Shown: in pieces, positions 17,338 through 28,625 of the stretch
How the letters are laid out: every line of letters starts with the position of its first letter
Numbering within the stretch: the first letter of the stretch is position 1
Origin: Streptomyces sp. KMM 9044
Lineage (GTDB): Bacteria > Actinomycetota > Actinomycetes > Streptomycetales > Streptomycetaceae
Assembly (NCBI RefSeq): GCF_024701375.2
Contig: NZ_CP113910.1
Span: 5,022,001 to 5,086,000 of the forward strand
Length of the DNA stretch: 64,000 nucleotides
Direction of reading: 5' to 3'
Notes under the pieces: model-generated
Told to the model about the DNA's origin: nothing
The model's input: the letters and a program-made list of their open reading frames with translations, nothing else
Databases searched by the model: none
Made by a program: the position numbers and the translations under genes

Positions 17338-18885
17338 GTGAAGAGCGCCGTGGAGACCCTGAACCCGACCCGGGTTCGGCTCACTGTCGAGGTGCCCTTC
17401 GAGGAGCTCAAGGACAGCCTCGACGCGGCGTACAAGAAGATCAACCAGCAGGTCACGGTGAAGGGCTTCCGCAAGGGCAAGGTCCCGGCCCGGGTCATCG
17501 ACCAGCGGTTCGGCCGCGGTGCGGTGCTGGAGGAGGCGGTCAACGACGCGCTCCCGAGGTTCTACACCGACGCGGTCAACGAGGCCGAGCTGAACCCGCT
17601 GGGCCAGCCCGAGGTCGACATCACGGAGCTGAAGGACGGCGAGACGCTGAACTTCACCGCCGAGGTCGACATCCGCCCGACCATCGAGATTCCGGACTAC
17701 TCCGGCATCGAGGTCGAGGTCGACGCCGTCGAGGTCAGCGAGGAGGACGTCGACAAGGCCGTCGAGGAACTGCGTGAGCGCTTCGCCTCCACCGCCCCGG
17801 TCGAGCGCGCCGCCGAGGACGGCGACGTCGTCACGATCGACCTCGAGGCCAAGGTCGACGGCGAGGTCCTCGAGGACGGCATCGCCAGCGGCATCTCCTA
17901 CACCATCGGCTCCGGCGAGCTGCTGGACGGCGTCGACGCCGCGGTGACGGGCCTGTCGGTCGACCAGGAGGCCACCTTCACCTCCGAGCTCAAGGGCGGC
18001 TCCGCGGTGGGCAAGGAGGCCGAGGTCACCGTGAAGGTCACCCAGGTCGCCAAGCGTGAACTGCCCGAGCTGGACGACGAGTTCGCGCAGCTGGCCTCCG
18101 AGTTCGACACCCTCGAGGAGCTGCGCGCGGACAGCCGCGAGCGCCTGGAGAACATGAAGCAGTACGACCAGGCCACGCAGGCCCAGGAGCGCGTCCTGGA
18201 CAAGCTGCTCGAGCTGGTCGAGGTCCCCGTCCCCGAGAAGCTGCTCGAGGACGAGGTCAACACCCGTAAGCACAACCTCGAGCACCACCAGCTCGGCCAG
18301 ATGGGCCTCGACCTCGAGAAGTACCTCGAGATCCAGGGCAAGACCGCCGAGGAGTTCGACACCGAGACCCGCGAGGCCGCGGTCAAGGGCATCAAGACCC
18401 AGTTCGTCCTCGACGAACTGGTCAATCAGGAGAAGCACAACGTCAACCAGGAGGAGCTCACCGAGCACCTCATGCGGCGTGCGGCCTCCTCCGGCATGTC
18501 CCCCGACCAGTTCGCCCAGGCGGTCGTCGAGGGCGGCCAGGTTCCGCTCCTGGTCGGCGAGGTCGCCCGCGGCAAGGCCCTGGCCTCCGTGGTCGAGAAG
18601 GCCGTGGTCAAGGACACCAACGGCGAGATCGTCGACCTCGACGACGAGGACGACGAGGACGACGAGGGTGAGGGCGCCGATGCCCCCGACGAGGCCCCCG
18701 CCGCCGACGCCAAGGCCGACGCCGATGCCAAGGCCGACGACGCCAAGGTCCCCGCCGATGCCAAGGCCGACGACGCCGACGCCAAGGCCGACGCCGATGC
18801 CAAGGCCGACGACGCCGACGCCAAGGCCGACGCCGATGCCAAGGCCGACGCCGACGCCAAGGCCGACGAGAAGACCGAGGGCTGA
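17338..18885 (+). CDS. tig: Trigger factor
   Basis: A 515-residue ribosome-associated chaperone and peptidyl-prolyl isomerase. The ribosome-binding domain contains [15 protein letters not shown] (residues about 41-55), close to the family GFRxGKxP signature. The FKBP-like domain is about residues 155-245 and the helical chaperone domain continues to about 430. After a [12 protein letters not shown] acidic run comes a roughly 65-residue tail built of ADAKAD repeats, longer than in most bacteria. GTG 17338 follows AAGGAG. It precedes clpP1P2-clpX, linking folding at the ribosome to proteolysis. Confidence 0.97.
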   Translation: MKSAVETLNPTRVRLTVEVPFEELKDSLDAAYKKINQQVTVKGFRKGKVPARVIDQRFGRGAVLEEAVNDALPRFYTDAVNEAELNPLGQPEVDITELKDGETLNFTAEVDIRPTIEIPDYSGIEVEVDAVEVSEEDVDKAVEELRERFASTAPVERAAEDGDVVTIDLEAKVDGEVLEDGIASGISYTIGSGELLDGVDAAVTGLSVDQEATFTSELKGGSAVGKEAEVTVKVTQVAKRELPELDDEFAQLASEFDTLEELRADSRERLENMKQYDQATQAQERVLDKLLELVEVPVPEKLLEDEVNTRKHNLEHHQLGQMGLDLEKYLEIQGKTAEEFDTETREAAVKGIKTQFVLDELVNQEKHNVNQEELTEHLMRRAASSGMSPDQFAQAVVEGGQVPLLVGEVARGKALASVVEKAVVKDTNGEIVDLDDEDDEDDEGEGADAPDEAPAADAKADADAKADDAKVPADAKADDADAKADADAKADDADAKADADAKADADAKADEKTEG

Positions 18886-18913
18886 CCCTCGCATCGCCTC
18901 TGACGGACGCACG

Positions 18914-18945
18914 ACGGGCCCCCGGCATTCATGCCGGGGGCCCGT
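18914..18945. terminator. Terminator of tig
   Basis: Perfect 15-base arms with a two-base loop, 28 bases after the tig stop. A second weaker hairpin follows at about 18956-18985. Confidence 0.85.
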
Positions 18946-19204
18946 CTGTCGTACGGCAGGGCCCCCGCCCCAGGGGTGCGGGGGCCGTACCGGTGCGCGG
19001 ATCCGCCGTGTGGGCGCCACCGGCCGCCCCGACCCGAGGCGCTCCCTGCCGGGGCCCCGCGATGTCCCGACGCCCGGCGACGCCCTCCCGGCCCGCCGGA
19101 CGCGCCGCTCCTCCTTCCCCGGAGACCCGTCGGAAGCGCCCTGACGGATCTCCACCGGCGGATACGCCCACGATGCGGGAACCCGGCGCACCCGGCGGGG
19201 CACC

Positions 19205-19221
19205 CTGCGCTCACAGCGAAC
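19205..19221. promoter_or_regulatory. Putative ClgR box upstream of clpP1
   Basis: The minus-strand sequence GTTCGCTGTGAGCGCAG fits the CGC-N5-GCG core of the ClgR activator motif described for clpP1 of Streptomyces. It lies about 150 bases upstream of the clpP1 start. Assignment is by pattern only. Confidence 0.55.
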
Positions 19222-19372
19222 ACCCCCCGCTCCGGGATTCCCCGAAGGGGCCCGCGCGTTAGGGTCCATGAGTACGAGGGCAGGGGAGTCCGCGAGCACG
19301 GCCGGACGGCCCCACGCCCCGGCAGAACACGTGAGACGGCCCGGCGCCGTCGTAAGACGAGCAGGTGGATAC

Positions 19373-19993
19373 GTGACGAATCTGATGCCTTCAGCCGCCG
19401 GCGAGCCTTCCATCGGTGGTGGCCTCGGCGACCAGGTCTACAACCGGCTGCTCGGCGAGCGGATCATCTTCCTCGGCCAGCCGGTCGACGACGACATCGC
19501 CAACAAGATCACCGCACAGTTGCTGCTCCTTGCCGCCGACCCGGACAAGGACATCTTCCTCTACATCAACAGCCCCGGCGGCTCGATCACCGCCGGCATG
19601 GCGATCTACGACACCATGCAGTTCATCAAGAACGACGTGGTGACCATCGCCATGGGCCTCGCGGCCTCGATGGGCCAGTTCCTGCTCAGCGCGGGCACGC
19701 CCGGCAAGCGCTTCGCGCTGCCGAACGCGGAGATCCTGATCCACCAGCCGTCCGCCGGCCTGGCCGGCTCGGCCTCGGACATCAAGATCCATGCCGAGCG
19801 GCTGCTGCACACCAAGAGGCGCATGGCCGAGCTCACCTCGCAGCACACCGGCCAGACGATCGAGCAGATCACCCGCGACTCGGACCGCGACCGCTGGTTC
19901 GACGCCTTCGAGGCCAAGGAGTACGGCCTCATCGACGACGTCATCCCCACGGCCGCGGGCATGCCGGGCGGCGGCGGCACCGGGGCGGCCTGA
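19373..19993 (+). CDS. clpP1: ATP-dependent Clp protease subunit 1
   Basis: A 206-residue ClpP serine protease subunit. Catalytic Ser is in [13 protein letters not shown], His in ILIHQPSAG and Asp in [30 protein letters not shown] forms the strand that binds substrate. GTG 19373 with AGGTGG upstream gives the S. coelicolor-like start [12 protein letters not shown]. The frame is open upstream but without homology. Paired with clpP2, 163 bases downstream, it is expected to form the mixed ClpP1P2 barrel fed by ClpX or ClpC. Confidence 0.97.
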   Translation: MTNLMPSAAGEPSIGGGLGDQVYNRLLGERIIFLGQPVDDDIANKITAQLLLLAADPDKDIFLYINSPGGSITAGMAIYDTMQFIKNDVVTIAMGLAASMGQFLLSAGTPGKRFALPNAEILIHQPSAGLAGSASDIKIHAERLLHTKRRMAELTSQHTGQTIEQITRDSDRDRWFDAFEAKEYGLIDDVIPTAAGMPGGGGTGAA

Positions 19994-20156
19994 GCGGCCC
20001 ACGGGAGCCACACGGCTCCGTAGGACCCCCGCCGGCCCCCGATCGGACGGACCGGCTCCGAGCAGCTCCGCTCGGAGCGGCCCGGACCGGCTCCAGGGTC
20101 CGGCGGCAGCCCCAGCAGCCCCGGCCCACCGCCTCAGCCCCTTTCCAGGAGACACT

Positions 20157-20837
20157 GTGAACGACTTCCCCGGCAGCGGCCTGCACGACCGCACCCGTGC
20201 CGAGTACACCGGACCCGCGGCCGAGTCCCGCTACGTCATCCCGCGCTTCGTCGAGCGCACCTCCCAGGGCATCCGCGAGTACGACCCGTACGCGAAGCTC
20301 TTCGAGGAGCGCGTGATCTTCCTCGGCGTGCAGATCGACGACGCCTCCGCCAACGACGTCATGGCGCAGCTGCTGTGCCTGGAGTCGATGGACCCCGACC
20401 GGGACATCTCCGTCTACATCAACAGCCCCGGCGGCTCCTTCACCGCCCTCACGGCGATCTACGACACCATGCAGTACGTGAAGCCCGACGTGCAGACGGT
20501 CTGCATGGGCCAGGCGGCCTCCGCCGCCGCGGTCCTGCTCGCCGCCGGTACGCCCGGCAAGCGCATGGCGCTGCCGAACGCCCGCGTGCTGATCCACCAG
20601 CCGTACAGCGAGACCGGCCGTGGCCAGGTCTCCGACCTGGAGATCGCCGCCAACGAGATCCTCCGGATGCGCGCGCAGCTCGAGGACATGCTGGCCAAGC
20701 ACTCCACCACGCCGGTCGAGAAGATCCGTGAGGACATCGAGCGCGACAAGATCCTCACGGCCGAGGACGCACTGAGCTACGGTCTGATCGACCAGATCAT
20801 CACCACCCGGAAGATGGACAACTCCAGCCTGCGCTGA
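20157..20837 (+). CDS. clpP2: ATP-dependent Clp protease subunit 2
   Basis: A 226-residue second ClpP subunit. [33 protein letters not shown] (catalytic Ser) and [13 protein letters not shown] (catalytic His) match the family. It carries a 30-residue N-terminal extension that ClpP1 lacks. CAGGAG precedes GTG 20157. It is likely co-transcribed with clpP1. Confidence 0.97.
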   Translation: MNDFPGSGLHDRTRAEYTGPAAESRYVIPRFVERTSQGIREYDPYAKLFEERVIFLGVQIDDASANDVMAQLLCLESMDPDRDISVYINSPGGSFTALTAIYDTMQYVKPDVQTVCMGQAASAAAVLLAAGTPGKRMALPNARVLIHQPYSETGRGQVSDLEIAANEILRMRAQLEDMLAKHSTTPVEKIREDIERDKILTAEDALSYGLIDQIITTRKMDNSSLR

Positions 20838-21026
20838 CGCGTGGGGCCCGGGAGGCTGTATCGTCTGCCGCCCCTTGGCATGGTTCATGACGGTCCGCGT
20901 CGAAGCGAACCGTGCCGAGGGGGGCCCGAACGGGGGGCCCGGCAAGGTACCGTCGGACATAAGGCAGCACCAGGAGTCGCTGGACGTTGACGTCCAGGCG
21001 GCTCCCAGGCGAAGGGGAAGCACACC

Positions 21027-22313
21027 GTGGCACGCATCGGTGACGGCGGCGATCTGCTCAAGTGCTCGTTCTGCGGCAAGAGCCAGAAGCAGGTCAAGAA
21101 GCTCATCGCAGGGCCCGGTGTGTACATCTGCGACGAGTGCATCGACCTCTGCAACGAGATCATCGAGGAAGAACTCGCCGAGACCAGTGAGGTCCGCTGG
21201 GAGGAACTGCCCAAACCCCGGGAGATCTACGAGTTCCTCGAGGGATACGTGGTCGGCCAGGAATCGGCCAAGAAGGCCCTCTCCGTCGCCGTGTACAACC
21301 ACTACAAGCGGGTCCAGGCGGGGGAGAACGGCGGTGCCCAGGGCCGCGAGGACGCCATCGAGTTGGCGAAGTCCAACATCCTGCTGCTGGGCCCCACCGG
21401 TTCCGGCAAGACCCTCCTCGCCCAGACCCTCGCCCGTATGCTGAACGTCCCGTTCGCGATCGCGGACGCCACCGCCCTCACCGAGGCCGGGTACGTCGGT
21501 GAGGACGTCGAGAACATCCTGCTGAAGCTGATCCAGGCCGCCGACTACGACGTCAAGAAGGCCGAGACCGGCATCATCTACATCGACGAGATCGACAAGG
21601 TCGCGCGCAAGAGCGAGAACCCGTCGATCACGCGTGACGTGAGCGGCGAGGGCGTCCAGCAGGCCCTGCTGAAGATCCTCGAGGGGACCACGGCGTCCGT
21701 CCCGCCGCAGGGCGGCCGCAAGCACCCGCACCAGGAGTTCATCCAGATCGACACGACGAACGTGCTGTTCATCGTGGGCGGCGCCTTCTCCGGCCTGGAG
21801 AAGATCATCGAGGGCCGCGCGGGGGCCAAGGGCATCGGTTTCGGCGCGACGATCCGCTCCAAGCGGGAGATCGAGTCCAAGGACCAGTTCGAGCAGGTCA
21901 TGCCGGAGGACCTGGTCAAGTTCGGCATGATCCCCGAGTTCATCGGCCGGCTCCCGGTCATCACCTCGGTCCACAACCTCGACCGCGAGGCCCTGCTCCA
22001 GATCCTGATCGAGCCGCGCAACGCGCTCGTCAAGCAGTACCAGCGCCTCTTCGAACTCGACGGCGTGGAGCTGGACTTCGAGCGCGAGGCCCTCGAGGCC
22101 ATCGCGGACCAGGCCATCCTGCGCCAGACCGGCGCCCGCGGCCTGCGTGCCATCATGGAGGAAGTCCTCCAGGGCGTCATGTACGAGGTCCCGTCCCGCA
22201 AGGACGTCGCCCGCGTGGTGGTCACCGCGGACGTGGTCCTCTCCAACGTCAACCCGACCCTGATCCCGCGCGACGCCCGCGGCCGCGGACCGGGCGAGCA
22301 GAAGACGGCGTAG
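21027..22313 (+). CDS. clpX: ATP-dependent Clp protease ATPase subunit ClpX
   Basis: A 428-residue AAA+ unfoldase that selects substrates and feeds them to ClpP. The N-terminal zinc-binding domain shows CSFCGKS and CDECIDLC. The Walker A is GPTGSGKT (about residue 122), Walker [10 protein letters not shown], and the ring sensor part [13 protein letters not shown] is near the end. It starts at GTG 21027. It lies 189 bases after clpP2, long enough for its own promoter. Confidence 0.98.
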   Translation: MARIGDGGDLLKCSFCGKSQKQVKKLIAGPGVYICDECIDLCNEIIEEELAETSEVRWEELPKPREIYEFLEGYVVGQESAKKALSVAVYNHYKRVQAGENGGAQGREDAIELAKSNILLLGPTGSGKTLLAQTLARMLNVPFAIADATALTEAGYVGEDVENILLKLIQAADYDVKKAETGIIYIDEIDKVARKSENPSITRDVSGEGVQQALLKILEGTTASVPPQGGRKHPHQEFIQIDTTNVLFIVGGAFSGLEKIIEGRAGAKGIGFGATIRSKREIESKDQFEQVMPEDLVKFGMIPEFIGRLPVITSVHNLDREALLQILIEPRNALVKQYQRLFELDGVELDFEREALEAIADQAILRQTGARGLRAIMEEVLQGVMYEVPSRKDVARVVVTADVVLSNVNPTLIPRDARGRGPGEQKTA

Positions 22314-22344
22314 GGCGCGGCGGCAGAGGCCACTCCCCGCACAC

Positions 22345-22382
22345 GCGAAAGGGCCCCGGTCGAGCGACCGGGGCCCTTTCGC
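22345..22382. terminator. Bidirectional terminator clpX / convergent gene
   Basis: Perfect 18-base arms with a two-base loop sit between two convergent genes. The left arm ends a GCGAAAGGG run and the right arm continues CCCTTTCGC, giving T-rich ends on both strands. Confidence 0.9.
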
Positions 22383-22414
22383 GCCCTCCCCGGTACGCGG
22401 GCACGCGCCGCGTA

Positions 22415-23326
22415 CTACGCGGGCACGCGCACGTCGTCGCGGAGCTTCGTGGTGATGTCCGCGGCGGCGTCCTTCGTGATGTCCTTGGTGTTGTCACCGG
22501 GGGAGACGACGGCGACCGTGCTGTAGTCGGCCCAGATGCAGAACCAGTTGGTGGTCTCCTTCTGGGTGAGGTTGTTGTTGCCCTTGCCCGCCTGGCACTT
22601 CATCACCGCACCGTCGAGGTCGACCGCCTCGGGCTCGCCCACCAGCTCGGTCATGAGCTCGTTGGACGTGCTCTCCTCAGTCTCCTTCTCGATGTTCGCG
22701 AAGAGCGCGTCCACGGCCGCCTCGGGCTCCTCGACCTCGCCGTAGGCGCCGAAGAACGTGACGCCCTTCGCCTTGAGCAGCTCGTCCTGGCCGGGCATGT
22801 CGGCCGGGTCGGGGTTCGCGGGGTCGTAGTTGCTGAAGTCGGCCGTCGAGTAGGAGGCGCCGACGGACTTGCCGTCCTTCACCCCGCCCTTGGCCAGGTC
22901 CTTGGCGGTGCTGGAGCTCGAGTCCTCGCCGCCCTCACCGACGCGCGTGTACTCGCCGACGACCGTTTCCGGCGCGGAGAGCTTGTGCGGCCCGTCGTCC
23001 TCCAGGCCGTCCGCGCCGCCGCCCCCGCCGATCACGAAGTACGCGCCGACACCGATCGCCACCACGACCGCCACCGCGCCGATGATCCAGCCGGCCTTCT
23101 TGGCGCCGCCCCCCGGGGCCTTGCCGGACGGGGGCTGCTGCGGCGGGACGCCCTGGCCGGGCCGGGGCGGGTAGCCGTAACCGGGCTGGCCGGGAGGCGG
23201 GGTCTGCTGGGGGTAGCCGTAGCCGGGCTGCGGAGCCTGCGGCTGCTGGCCGTAGGGACCCGGCTGACCGTACGGTCCGGGCTGCTGGGGCTGCCCGCCG
23301 TACGGCCCCGGCTGGTGGTAGCTCAT
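22415..23326 (-). CDS. Membrane-anchored protein with Pro/Gly/Tyr-rich N-terminus
   Basis: A 303-residue protein. Residues 1-72 are rich in Q, P, G and Y ([14 protein letters not shown]), one membrane segment follows ([20 protein letters not shown], about 79-98), and the remaining 200 residues lie outside, with two cysteines (MKCQAG, WFCIWAD) that could be bonded. This layout is common in Streptomyces proteins of unknown role. It is divergent from valS. Confidence 0.8.
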   Translation of the reverse strand: MSYHQPGPYGGQPQQPGPYGQPGPYGQQPQAPQPGYGYPQQTPPPGQPGYGYPPRPGQGVPPQQPPSGKAPGGGAKKAGWIIGAVAVVVAIGVGAYFVIGGGGGADGLEDDGPHKLSAPETVVGEYTRVGEGGEDSSSSTAKDLAKGGVKDGKSVGASYSTADFSNYDPANPDPADMPGQDELLKAKGVTFFGAYGEVEEPEAAVDALFANIEKETEESTSNELMTELVGEPEAVDLDGAVMKCQAGKGNNNLTQKETTNWFCIWADYSTVAVVSPGDNTKDITKDAAADITTKLRDDVRVPA

Positions 23327-23464
23327 GTTCTGGGTTCCCCTCCAGATACTTATGTGTCGCTGACATCCTGTCTCAGCTCCGGCGTGATCAGGCCGTCGGG
23401 GGGTGCACCGTTACAAAGGAATCGCGTTTCGGGACTGGCCCGTGACACCTCTAAACTGAGGCCC

Positions 23465-26113
23465 GTGACCGAGAACTCTCAGCAGCCGCAGCCGCCCACC
23501 TCCGAACTGCCGACCCAGTACGCGCCGGCCGACGTAGAGGGGCCGCTGTACGAGCGCTGGGTGGAGCGGGGCTATTTCGAGGCCGACGCGAAGAGCGACA
23601 AGCCCCCGTACACCGTCGTCATCCCCCCGCCGAACGTCACGGGCAGCCTGCACCTCGGGCACGCCTTCGAGCACACCCTCATCGACGCCCTGACCCGCCG
23701 CAAGCGCATGCAGGGTCACGAGACGCTGTGGCAGCCCGGCATGGACCACGCCGGCATCGCCACGCAGAACGTCGTCGAGCGGGAACTCGGCAAGGAGGGC
23801 AAGTCCCGGCACGATCTGGGCCGTGAGGCCTTCGTCGAGCGGGTCTGGCGGTGGAAGGGCGAGTCCGGCGGCCAGATCTCCGGGCAGATGCGCCGCCTCG
23901 GCGACGGCGTCGCCTGGTCGCGTGAGCGCTTCACCATGGACGAGGGGCTGTCCCAGGCCGTCCAGACCATCTTCAAGCGGCTCTACGACGACGAGCTGAT
24001 CTACCGCGCCGAGCGCATCATCAACTGGTGCCCGCGCTGTCTGACCGCGATCTCCGACATCGAGGTCGAGTACCAGGACGACGACGGCGAACTCGTCTCC
24101 ATGACGTACGGCGACGGGGACGAGACCATCGTCGTCGCCACCACCCGCGCCGAGACGATGCTCGGCGACACGGCCGTCGCCGTCCACCCCGGGGACGAGC
24201 GGTACCAGCACCTGATCGGCAAGCTCATCAGGCTGCCGCTGACCGACCGCTCCATCCCGGTCGTCGCCGACGAGCACGTCGACCCCGAGTTCGGCACCGG
24301 CGCCGTCAAGGTGACCCCGGCGCACGACCCGAACGACTTCGAGATCGGCCGCCGCCACGACCTGCCGTCCCTCACCGTGATGGACGAGCACGCCGTCATC
24401 ACCGTCCACGGCCCCTTCCAGGGCCTGGACCGGCTCGAGGCCCGCTCCGCCATCGTCGCCGCGCTGCGCGCCGAGGGCCGGATCGTCGCCGAGAAGCGGC
24501 CGTACGTCCACAGCGTCGGCCACTGCTCGCGCTGCAGGACCACCGTCGAGCCGCGGCTGTCCATGCAGTGGTGGGTCAAGGTCGGCCCGCTGGCCAAGGC
24601 GGCGGGCGACGCCGTCCGCGACGGCCGGGTCACCATCCACCCGCAGGAGATGGAGAAGCGGTACTTCGACTGGGTCGACAACCTCCACGACTGGTGCATC
24701 TCGCGCCAGCTGTGGTGGGGCCACCGGATCCCCGTCTGGTACGGGCCGGACGGCGAGGTCGTCTGCGTCGGCCCCGACGACGAGGCACCGAGCGGCGAGG
24801 GCTGGCACCAGGACACCGACGTCCTCGACACCTGGTTCTCCTCCGGCCTGTGGCCCTTCTCGACGCTGGGCTGGCCCGAACAGACGGAATCGCTCGCGAA
24901 GTTCTACCCGAACTCCGTCCTGGTCACCGGCTACGACATCCTCTTCTTCTGGGTCGCCCGGATGATGATGTTCGGCCTGTACGCGATGGACGGCACCCCG
25001 CCGTTCCACACCATCGCCCTGCACGGCATGGTCCGCGACCAGTTCGGCAAGAAGATGTCGAAGTCCTTCGGCAACGCGGTCAACCCGCTGGACTGGATGG
25101 ACAAGTACGGTTCCGACGCCCTTCGCTTCACCCTCGCGCGCGGCGCCAACCCGGGTACCGACGTGCCGATCGGCGAGGACTGGGTCCAGGGTTCCCGCAA
25201 CTTCGCCAACAAGATCTGGAACGCGACCCGCTTCGCGCTGATGAACGGCGCCACGGTCGACGGCCCGCTGCCGGACGCGTCGAAGCTGTCGCCGACCGAC
25301 CGCTGGATCCTCTCCCGGCTCAACGCGGTGGTCGCCGAAGTCGACGCGTTCTACGACGACTTCCAGTTCGCCAGGCTGTCCGACGCACTGTTCCACTTCG
25401 CGTGGGACGAGGTCTTCGACTGGTACGTCGAGCTGTCCAAGACGACGTTCCAGGCGGGCGGGGAGCCGGCCGAGGTCGGCAAGCGCGTCCTCGGTGAGGT
25501 CCTCGACGTCACACTGCGGCTGCTGCACCCCGTGGTCCCGTTCGTCACCGAGACCCTGTGGACCACCCTCACGGGCGGCGAGTCGGTCGTCGTCGCCGAC
25601 TGGCCGACGGCGGTGTCCGTCCCCGGCGCCGACACGCCGGGCGGCTTCCGGGACGCCGGCGCCGAGCGGGAGATCGCGACCCTCCAGTCCGTCATCACCG
25701 AGGTCCGCCGCTTCCGCGCCGACCAGGGCCTGCAGCCCGGGCAGCGGGTCCCGGCCCGGCTGTCCCTGGACGGCTCGGCGCTCGCCCCGCACAAGGCGGC
25801 GATCCGGCAGCTGCTGCGTCTCCAGCCGGAGGGCGACGCGTTCACCGCGACGGCGACCCTGCCGGTGGCGGGCGTCGAGGTCGCCCTGGACCTGTCCGGG
25901 GTGATCGACTTCGAGGCCGAGCGCAAGCGCCTCGCCAAGGACCTCGCGGCCGCGCAGAAGGAGCGTCAGCAGGCACAGGCCAAGCTGGGCAACGAGGCGT
26001 TCCTGGCGAAGGCCCCCGACCACGTGGTCGACAAGATCCGTACCCGGCTGGCCAAGGCGGACGAGGACATCACCCGCATCGGGGCCCAGCTGGAACGGCT
26101 CCCGAAGGCGTAG
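23465..26113 (+). CDS. valS: Valyl-tRNA synthetase
   Basis: An 882-residue class I synthetase charging tRNA-Val. The ATP-binding HIGH motif appears as [11 protein letters not shown], the KMSKS loop as KKMSKSFGN, and the editing domain contains [19 protein letters not shown]-terminal coiled-coil arm is present ([20 protein letters not shown]). GTG 23465 is the start; homology begins there although the frame is open upstream. A strong terminator follows. Confidence 0.98.
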   Translation: MTENSQQPQPPTSELPTQYAPADVEGPLYERWVERGYFEADAKSDKPPYTVVIPPPNVTGSLHLGHAFEHTLIDALTRRKRMQGHETLWQPGMDHAGIATQNVVERELGKEGKSRHDLGREAFVERVWRWKGESGGQISGQMRRLGDGVAWSRERFTMDEGLSQAVQTIFKRLYDDELIYRAERIINWCPRCLTAISDIEVEYQDDDGELVSMTYGDGDETIVVATTRAETMLGDTAVAVHPGDERYQHLIGKLIRLPLTDRSIPVVADEHVDPEFGTGAVKVTPAHDPNDFEIGRRHDLPSLTVMDEHAVITVHGPFQGLDRLEARSAIVAALRAEGRIVAEKRPYVHSVGHCSRCRTTVEPRLSMQWWVKVGPLAKAAGDAVRDGRVTIHPQEMEKRYFDWVDNLHDWCISRQLWWGHRIPVWYGPDGEVVCVGPDDEAPSGEGWHQDTDVLDTWFSSGLWPFSTLGWPEQTESLAKFYPNSVLVTGYDILFFWVARMMMFGLYAMDGTPPFHTIALHGMVRDQFGKKMSKSFGNAVNPLDWMDKYGSDALRFTLARGANPGTDVPIGEDWVQGSRNFANKIWNATRFALMNGATVDGPLPDASKLSPTDRWILSRLNAVVAEVDAFYDDFQFARLSDALFHFAWDEVFDWYVELSKTTFQAGGEPAEVGKRVLGEVLDVTLRLLHPVVPFVTETLWTTLTGGESVVVADWPTAVSVPGADTPGGFRDAGAEREIATLQSVITEVRRFRADQGLQPGQRVPARLSLDGSALAPHKAAIRQLLRLQPEGDAFTATATLPVAGVEVALDLSGVIDFEAERKRLAKDLAAAQKERQQAQAKLGNEAFLAKAPDHVVDKIRTRLAKADEDITRIGAQLERLPKA

Positions 26114-26134
26114 CCCCCAGCCGTCCCGCGTCCT

Positions 26135-26173
26135 CGAAAGCCCCCGGAGCCCGAGCGGTTCCGGGGGCTTTCG
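26135..26173. terminator. Terminator of valS
   Basis: Perfect 13-base arms at 26135-26147 and 26161-26173, located 21 bases after the stop. Confidence 0.85.
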
Positions 26174-26215
26174 GCTCCCGTGGGGCGGACGCGGGCGGAT
26201 ACGTAGACTGGCCCC

Positions 26216-27784
26216 GTGAGCGACCTCCCTCCGAACGGCAACCACGACGACCACGGTGACCACGGTGACCACGACGACCGGCCGGACCCCCTCTACCCTC
26301 TCGACTCCCCCGACCCCTTCGAGGAGATCATCGAGGCGGAGACCCACCGGGACCCCGACCTCGCGGTGATCGAAGCCGGCAGCCGCACCCTGCGCACGCA
26401 GGGCGGCGCGCCCGAGTCCGACGTGCCCGCGCGGCCGGCGGACCCCGAGGTCGACCAGGCACTGCGGGAGGTCGAGGGGGAACTGGCGAGCCGCTGGGGC
26501 GAGACCAAGCTGGAGCCCTCCCTGGCCCGGGTCGCCGCGCTGATGGACGTCCTGGGCGAGCCGCAGCGCGCGTACCCCTCGATCCACATCACCGGCACCA
26601 ACGGCAAGACGTCCACCGCCCGCATGATCGAGGCCCTGCTCGGCGCCTTCGAACTGCGCACCGGGCGCTACACCTCGCCGCACGTCCAGTCGGTCACCGA
26701 GCGGATCAGCCTCGACGGCGCGCCGGTCTCCGCCGAGCGGTTCGTGGAGACGTACCGGGACATCGCGCCGTACGTCGAGATGGTCGACGACCGGCAGGAG
26801 CACCGGCTGTCCTTCTTCGAGGTGCTCACCGGCATGGCGTACGCGGCCTTCGCCGACGCGCCGGTGGACGCGGCCGTCGTCGAGGTCGGCATGGGCGGCA
26901 GCTGGGACGCCACCAACGTGATCGACGGCAGTGTCGCCGTGGTGATGCCGATCGACCTCGACCACACCGACCGGCTCGGCACCACGCCCGCCGAGATCGC
27001 CGCCGAGAAGGCCGGCATCATCAAGCCGGACGCGACGGTGATCATGGCCCAGCAGCCGGTCGACGCGGCCCAGGTGCTGCTGAAGAAGGCCGTCGAGGCC
27101 GACGCGACCGTGGCCCGGGAAGGACTGGAGTTCGGGGTCGTCGCCCGGCAGGTCGCCGTCGGCGGCCAGCAGCTGACCCTGCGCGGCCTCGGCGGCGAGT
27201 ACCCCGAGGTGTATCTGCCACTGCACGGCGCCCACCAGGCGCACAACGCCGCCGTGGCGCTCGCCGCCGTGGAGGCGTTCTTCGGCGTCGGCGCCCAGCG
27301 CGCCGAGCCGCTGGACATCGACACCGTCCGCAAGGCCTTCGCCGCCGTCGCCTCACCGGGCCGGCTGGAGGTCGTACGCCGGTCGCCCACCGTCGTGCTG
27401 GACGCCGCCCACAACCCGGCGGGCGCGCGGGCCGCGGCCGGGGCGATCGGGGAGGCGTTCCAGTTCAGCCGGCTCATCGGCGTGGTCGGCGCGAGCGGCG
27501 ACAAGAACGTGCGCGGGCTACTGGAGGCCTTCGAACCGGTCTTCGCCGAGGTCGTCGTCACACAGAACTCCAGCCACCGTGCGATGGACGCCGACGAACT
27601 GGCCGGGATCGCCGTCGAGGTGTTCGGCGAGGACCGCGTCCAGGTCGAACCCCGGCTGCCCGACGCGCTGGAGGCGGCGATCACGCTCGCCGAGGAGGAG
27701 GGCGAGTTCACCGGCGCCGGTGTGCTCGTCACCGGTTCCGTCATCACCGTCGGCGAGGCCCGACTGCTTCTGGGGAAGGGCTGA
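26216..27784 (+). CDS. folC: Folylpolyglutamate synthase / dihydrofolate synthase
   Basis: A 522-residue Mur-ligase-family enzyme adding glutamate to dihydropteroate and tetrahydrofolates. The ATP loop is HITGTNGKTSTARMI; the folate loop SPHVQSVTERI and the second-domain motif VLDAAHNPAGARAAA are present. The first 80 residues are an acidic, histidine-rich extension (DDHGDHGDHDD) not part of the catalytic core. The gene begins a close group with the next membrane protein and ndk. Confidence 0.96.
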   Translation: MSDLPPNGNHDDHGDHGDHDDRPDPLYPLDSPDPFEEIIEAETHRDPDLAVIEAGSRTLRTQGGAPESDVPARPADPEVDQALREVEGELASRWGETKLEPSLARVAALMDVLGEPQRAYPSIHITGTNGKTSTARMIEALLGAFELRTGRYTSPHVQSVTERISLDGAPVSAERFVETYRDIAPYVEMVDDRQEHRLSFFEVLTGMAYAAFADAPVDAAVVEVGMGGSWDATNVIDGSVAVVMPIDLDHTDRLGTTPAEIAAEKAGIIKPDATVIMAQQPVDAAQVLLKKAVEADATVAREGLEFGVVARQVAVGGQQLTLRGLGGEYPEVYLPLHGAHQAHNAAVALAAVEAFFGVGAQRAEPLDIDTVRKAFAAVASPGRLEVVRRSPTVVLDAAHNPAGARAAAGAIGEAFQFSRLIGVVGASGDKNVRGLLEAFEPVFAEVVVTQNSSHRAMDADELAGIAVEVFGEDRVQVEPRLPDALEAAITLAEEEGEFTGAGVLVTGSVITVGEARLLLGKG

Positions 27785-27790
27785 GACACC

Positions 27791-28141
27791 GTGCGTACAC
27801 TCTGCGCGTCGACCCTGATCGGCGAGTTCTTCGTCATCGGTTTCGCCGGACTGGTCGCGATGAAGGACCCGGACCTGGCGACCGGCACCGTGTGGACGGT
27901 CTGCGGCATCGCCATGTTCCTGTCCGCGGCACTGTGCGGGGTGATCACCAGGCCCGGCGGCGTCGCCCTCGGCTGGGCCCTGCAGATCCTGCTGATCGCC
28001 TCCGGCGTCTTCGTCCCGGTGATGTTCCTCCTGGGCGTGATGTTCGCGGCGGTGTGGTGGGCCTCGGTGCACTACGGGCGGAAGATCGACGAGGCGAAGG
28101 CCCTGTTCGCTGCCCGGACCGAGGGGCCTGACACTGCGTGA
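27791..28141 (+). CDS. DUF4233-family membrane protein
   Basis: A 116-residue protein with four hydrophobic segments, beginning CASTLIGEFFVIGFAGLVAM. It starts six bases after the folC stop and is likely co-translated with it. The family regularly sits between folC and ndk in actinobacteria; its role is unknown. Confidence 0.85.
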   Translation: MRTLCASTLIGEFFVIGFAGLVAMKDPDLATGTVWTVCGIAMFLSAALCGVITRPGGVALGWALQILLIASGVFVPVMFLLGVMFAAVWWASVHYGRKIDEAKALFAARTEGPDTA

Positions 28142-28211
28142 CAGGCACGGAGCCCCGCCCGGTAACCTTCACAAAACCTCGCACCACCCTTGATGCATAA
28201 GGAGCTCCGCC

Positions 28212-28625
28212 GTGACCCAGCGCACCCTCGTCCTCCTCAAGCCCGACGCCGTCCGGCGCGGCCTGACCGGCGAGATCATCAGCCGCATCGAGCGCAAGGC
28301 CGGCTGGCAGCTCACCGCGCTGGAGCAGCGGACCCTGGACCGCGCCACGCTGGAGCAGCACTACGCGGAGCACGTCGGCCGCCCGTTCTACGAGCCGCTG
28401 ATGGAGTTCATGGCCTCCGGCCCGGTCGTGGCGATGATCGTCGAGGGGGAGCGGGTCATCGAGGGCGTGCGCCAACTGGCCGGTCCGACCGACCCGGTCG
28501 CCGCGGCCCCGGGCTCGATCCGCGGGGATTTCGGCGTCATCGTCCGGGAGAACCTGATCCACGCCTCCGACTCCGAGGAGTCCGCCGAGCGCGAGGTGAA
28601 GATCTTCTTCCCGGGCCGCGCCTGA
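28212..28625 (+). CDS. ndk: Nucleoside diphosphate kinase
   Basis: A 137-residue enzyme balancing nucleoside triphosphates by phosphate transfer. The start [20 protein letters not shown] and the catalytic-histidine segment [13 protein letters not shown] are both typical. AAGGAG precedes the GTG. Length equals the family norm. Confidence 0.97.
   Translation: MTQRTLVLLKPDAVRRGLTGEIISRIERKAGWQLTALEQRTLDRATLEQHYAEHVGRPFYEPLMEFMASGPVVAMIVEGERVIEGVRQLAGPTDPVAAAPGSIRGDFGVIVRENLIHASDSEESAEREVKIFFPGRA

Noticed and set aside
20881..20935. Possible ClgR box upstream of clpX
   Set aside because: GTTCGC and GCG occur on the minus strand near 20896-20913, but the spacing is six bases rather than the five of the CGC-N5-GCG core, so it is not listed as a site.
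23411..27244. 1277-codon minus-strand frame across valS and folC
   Set aside because: It is an antisense shadow of two clearly identified genes and spans their boundary; no domain is recognisable.
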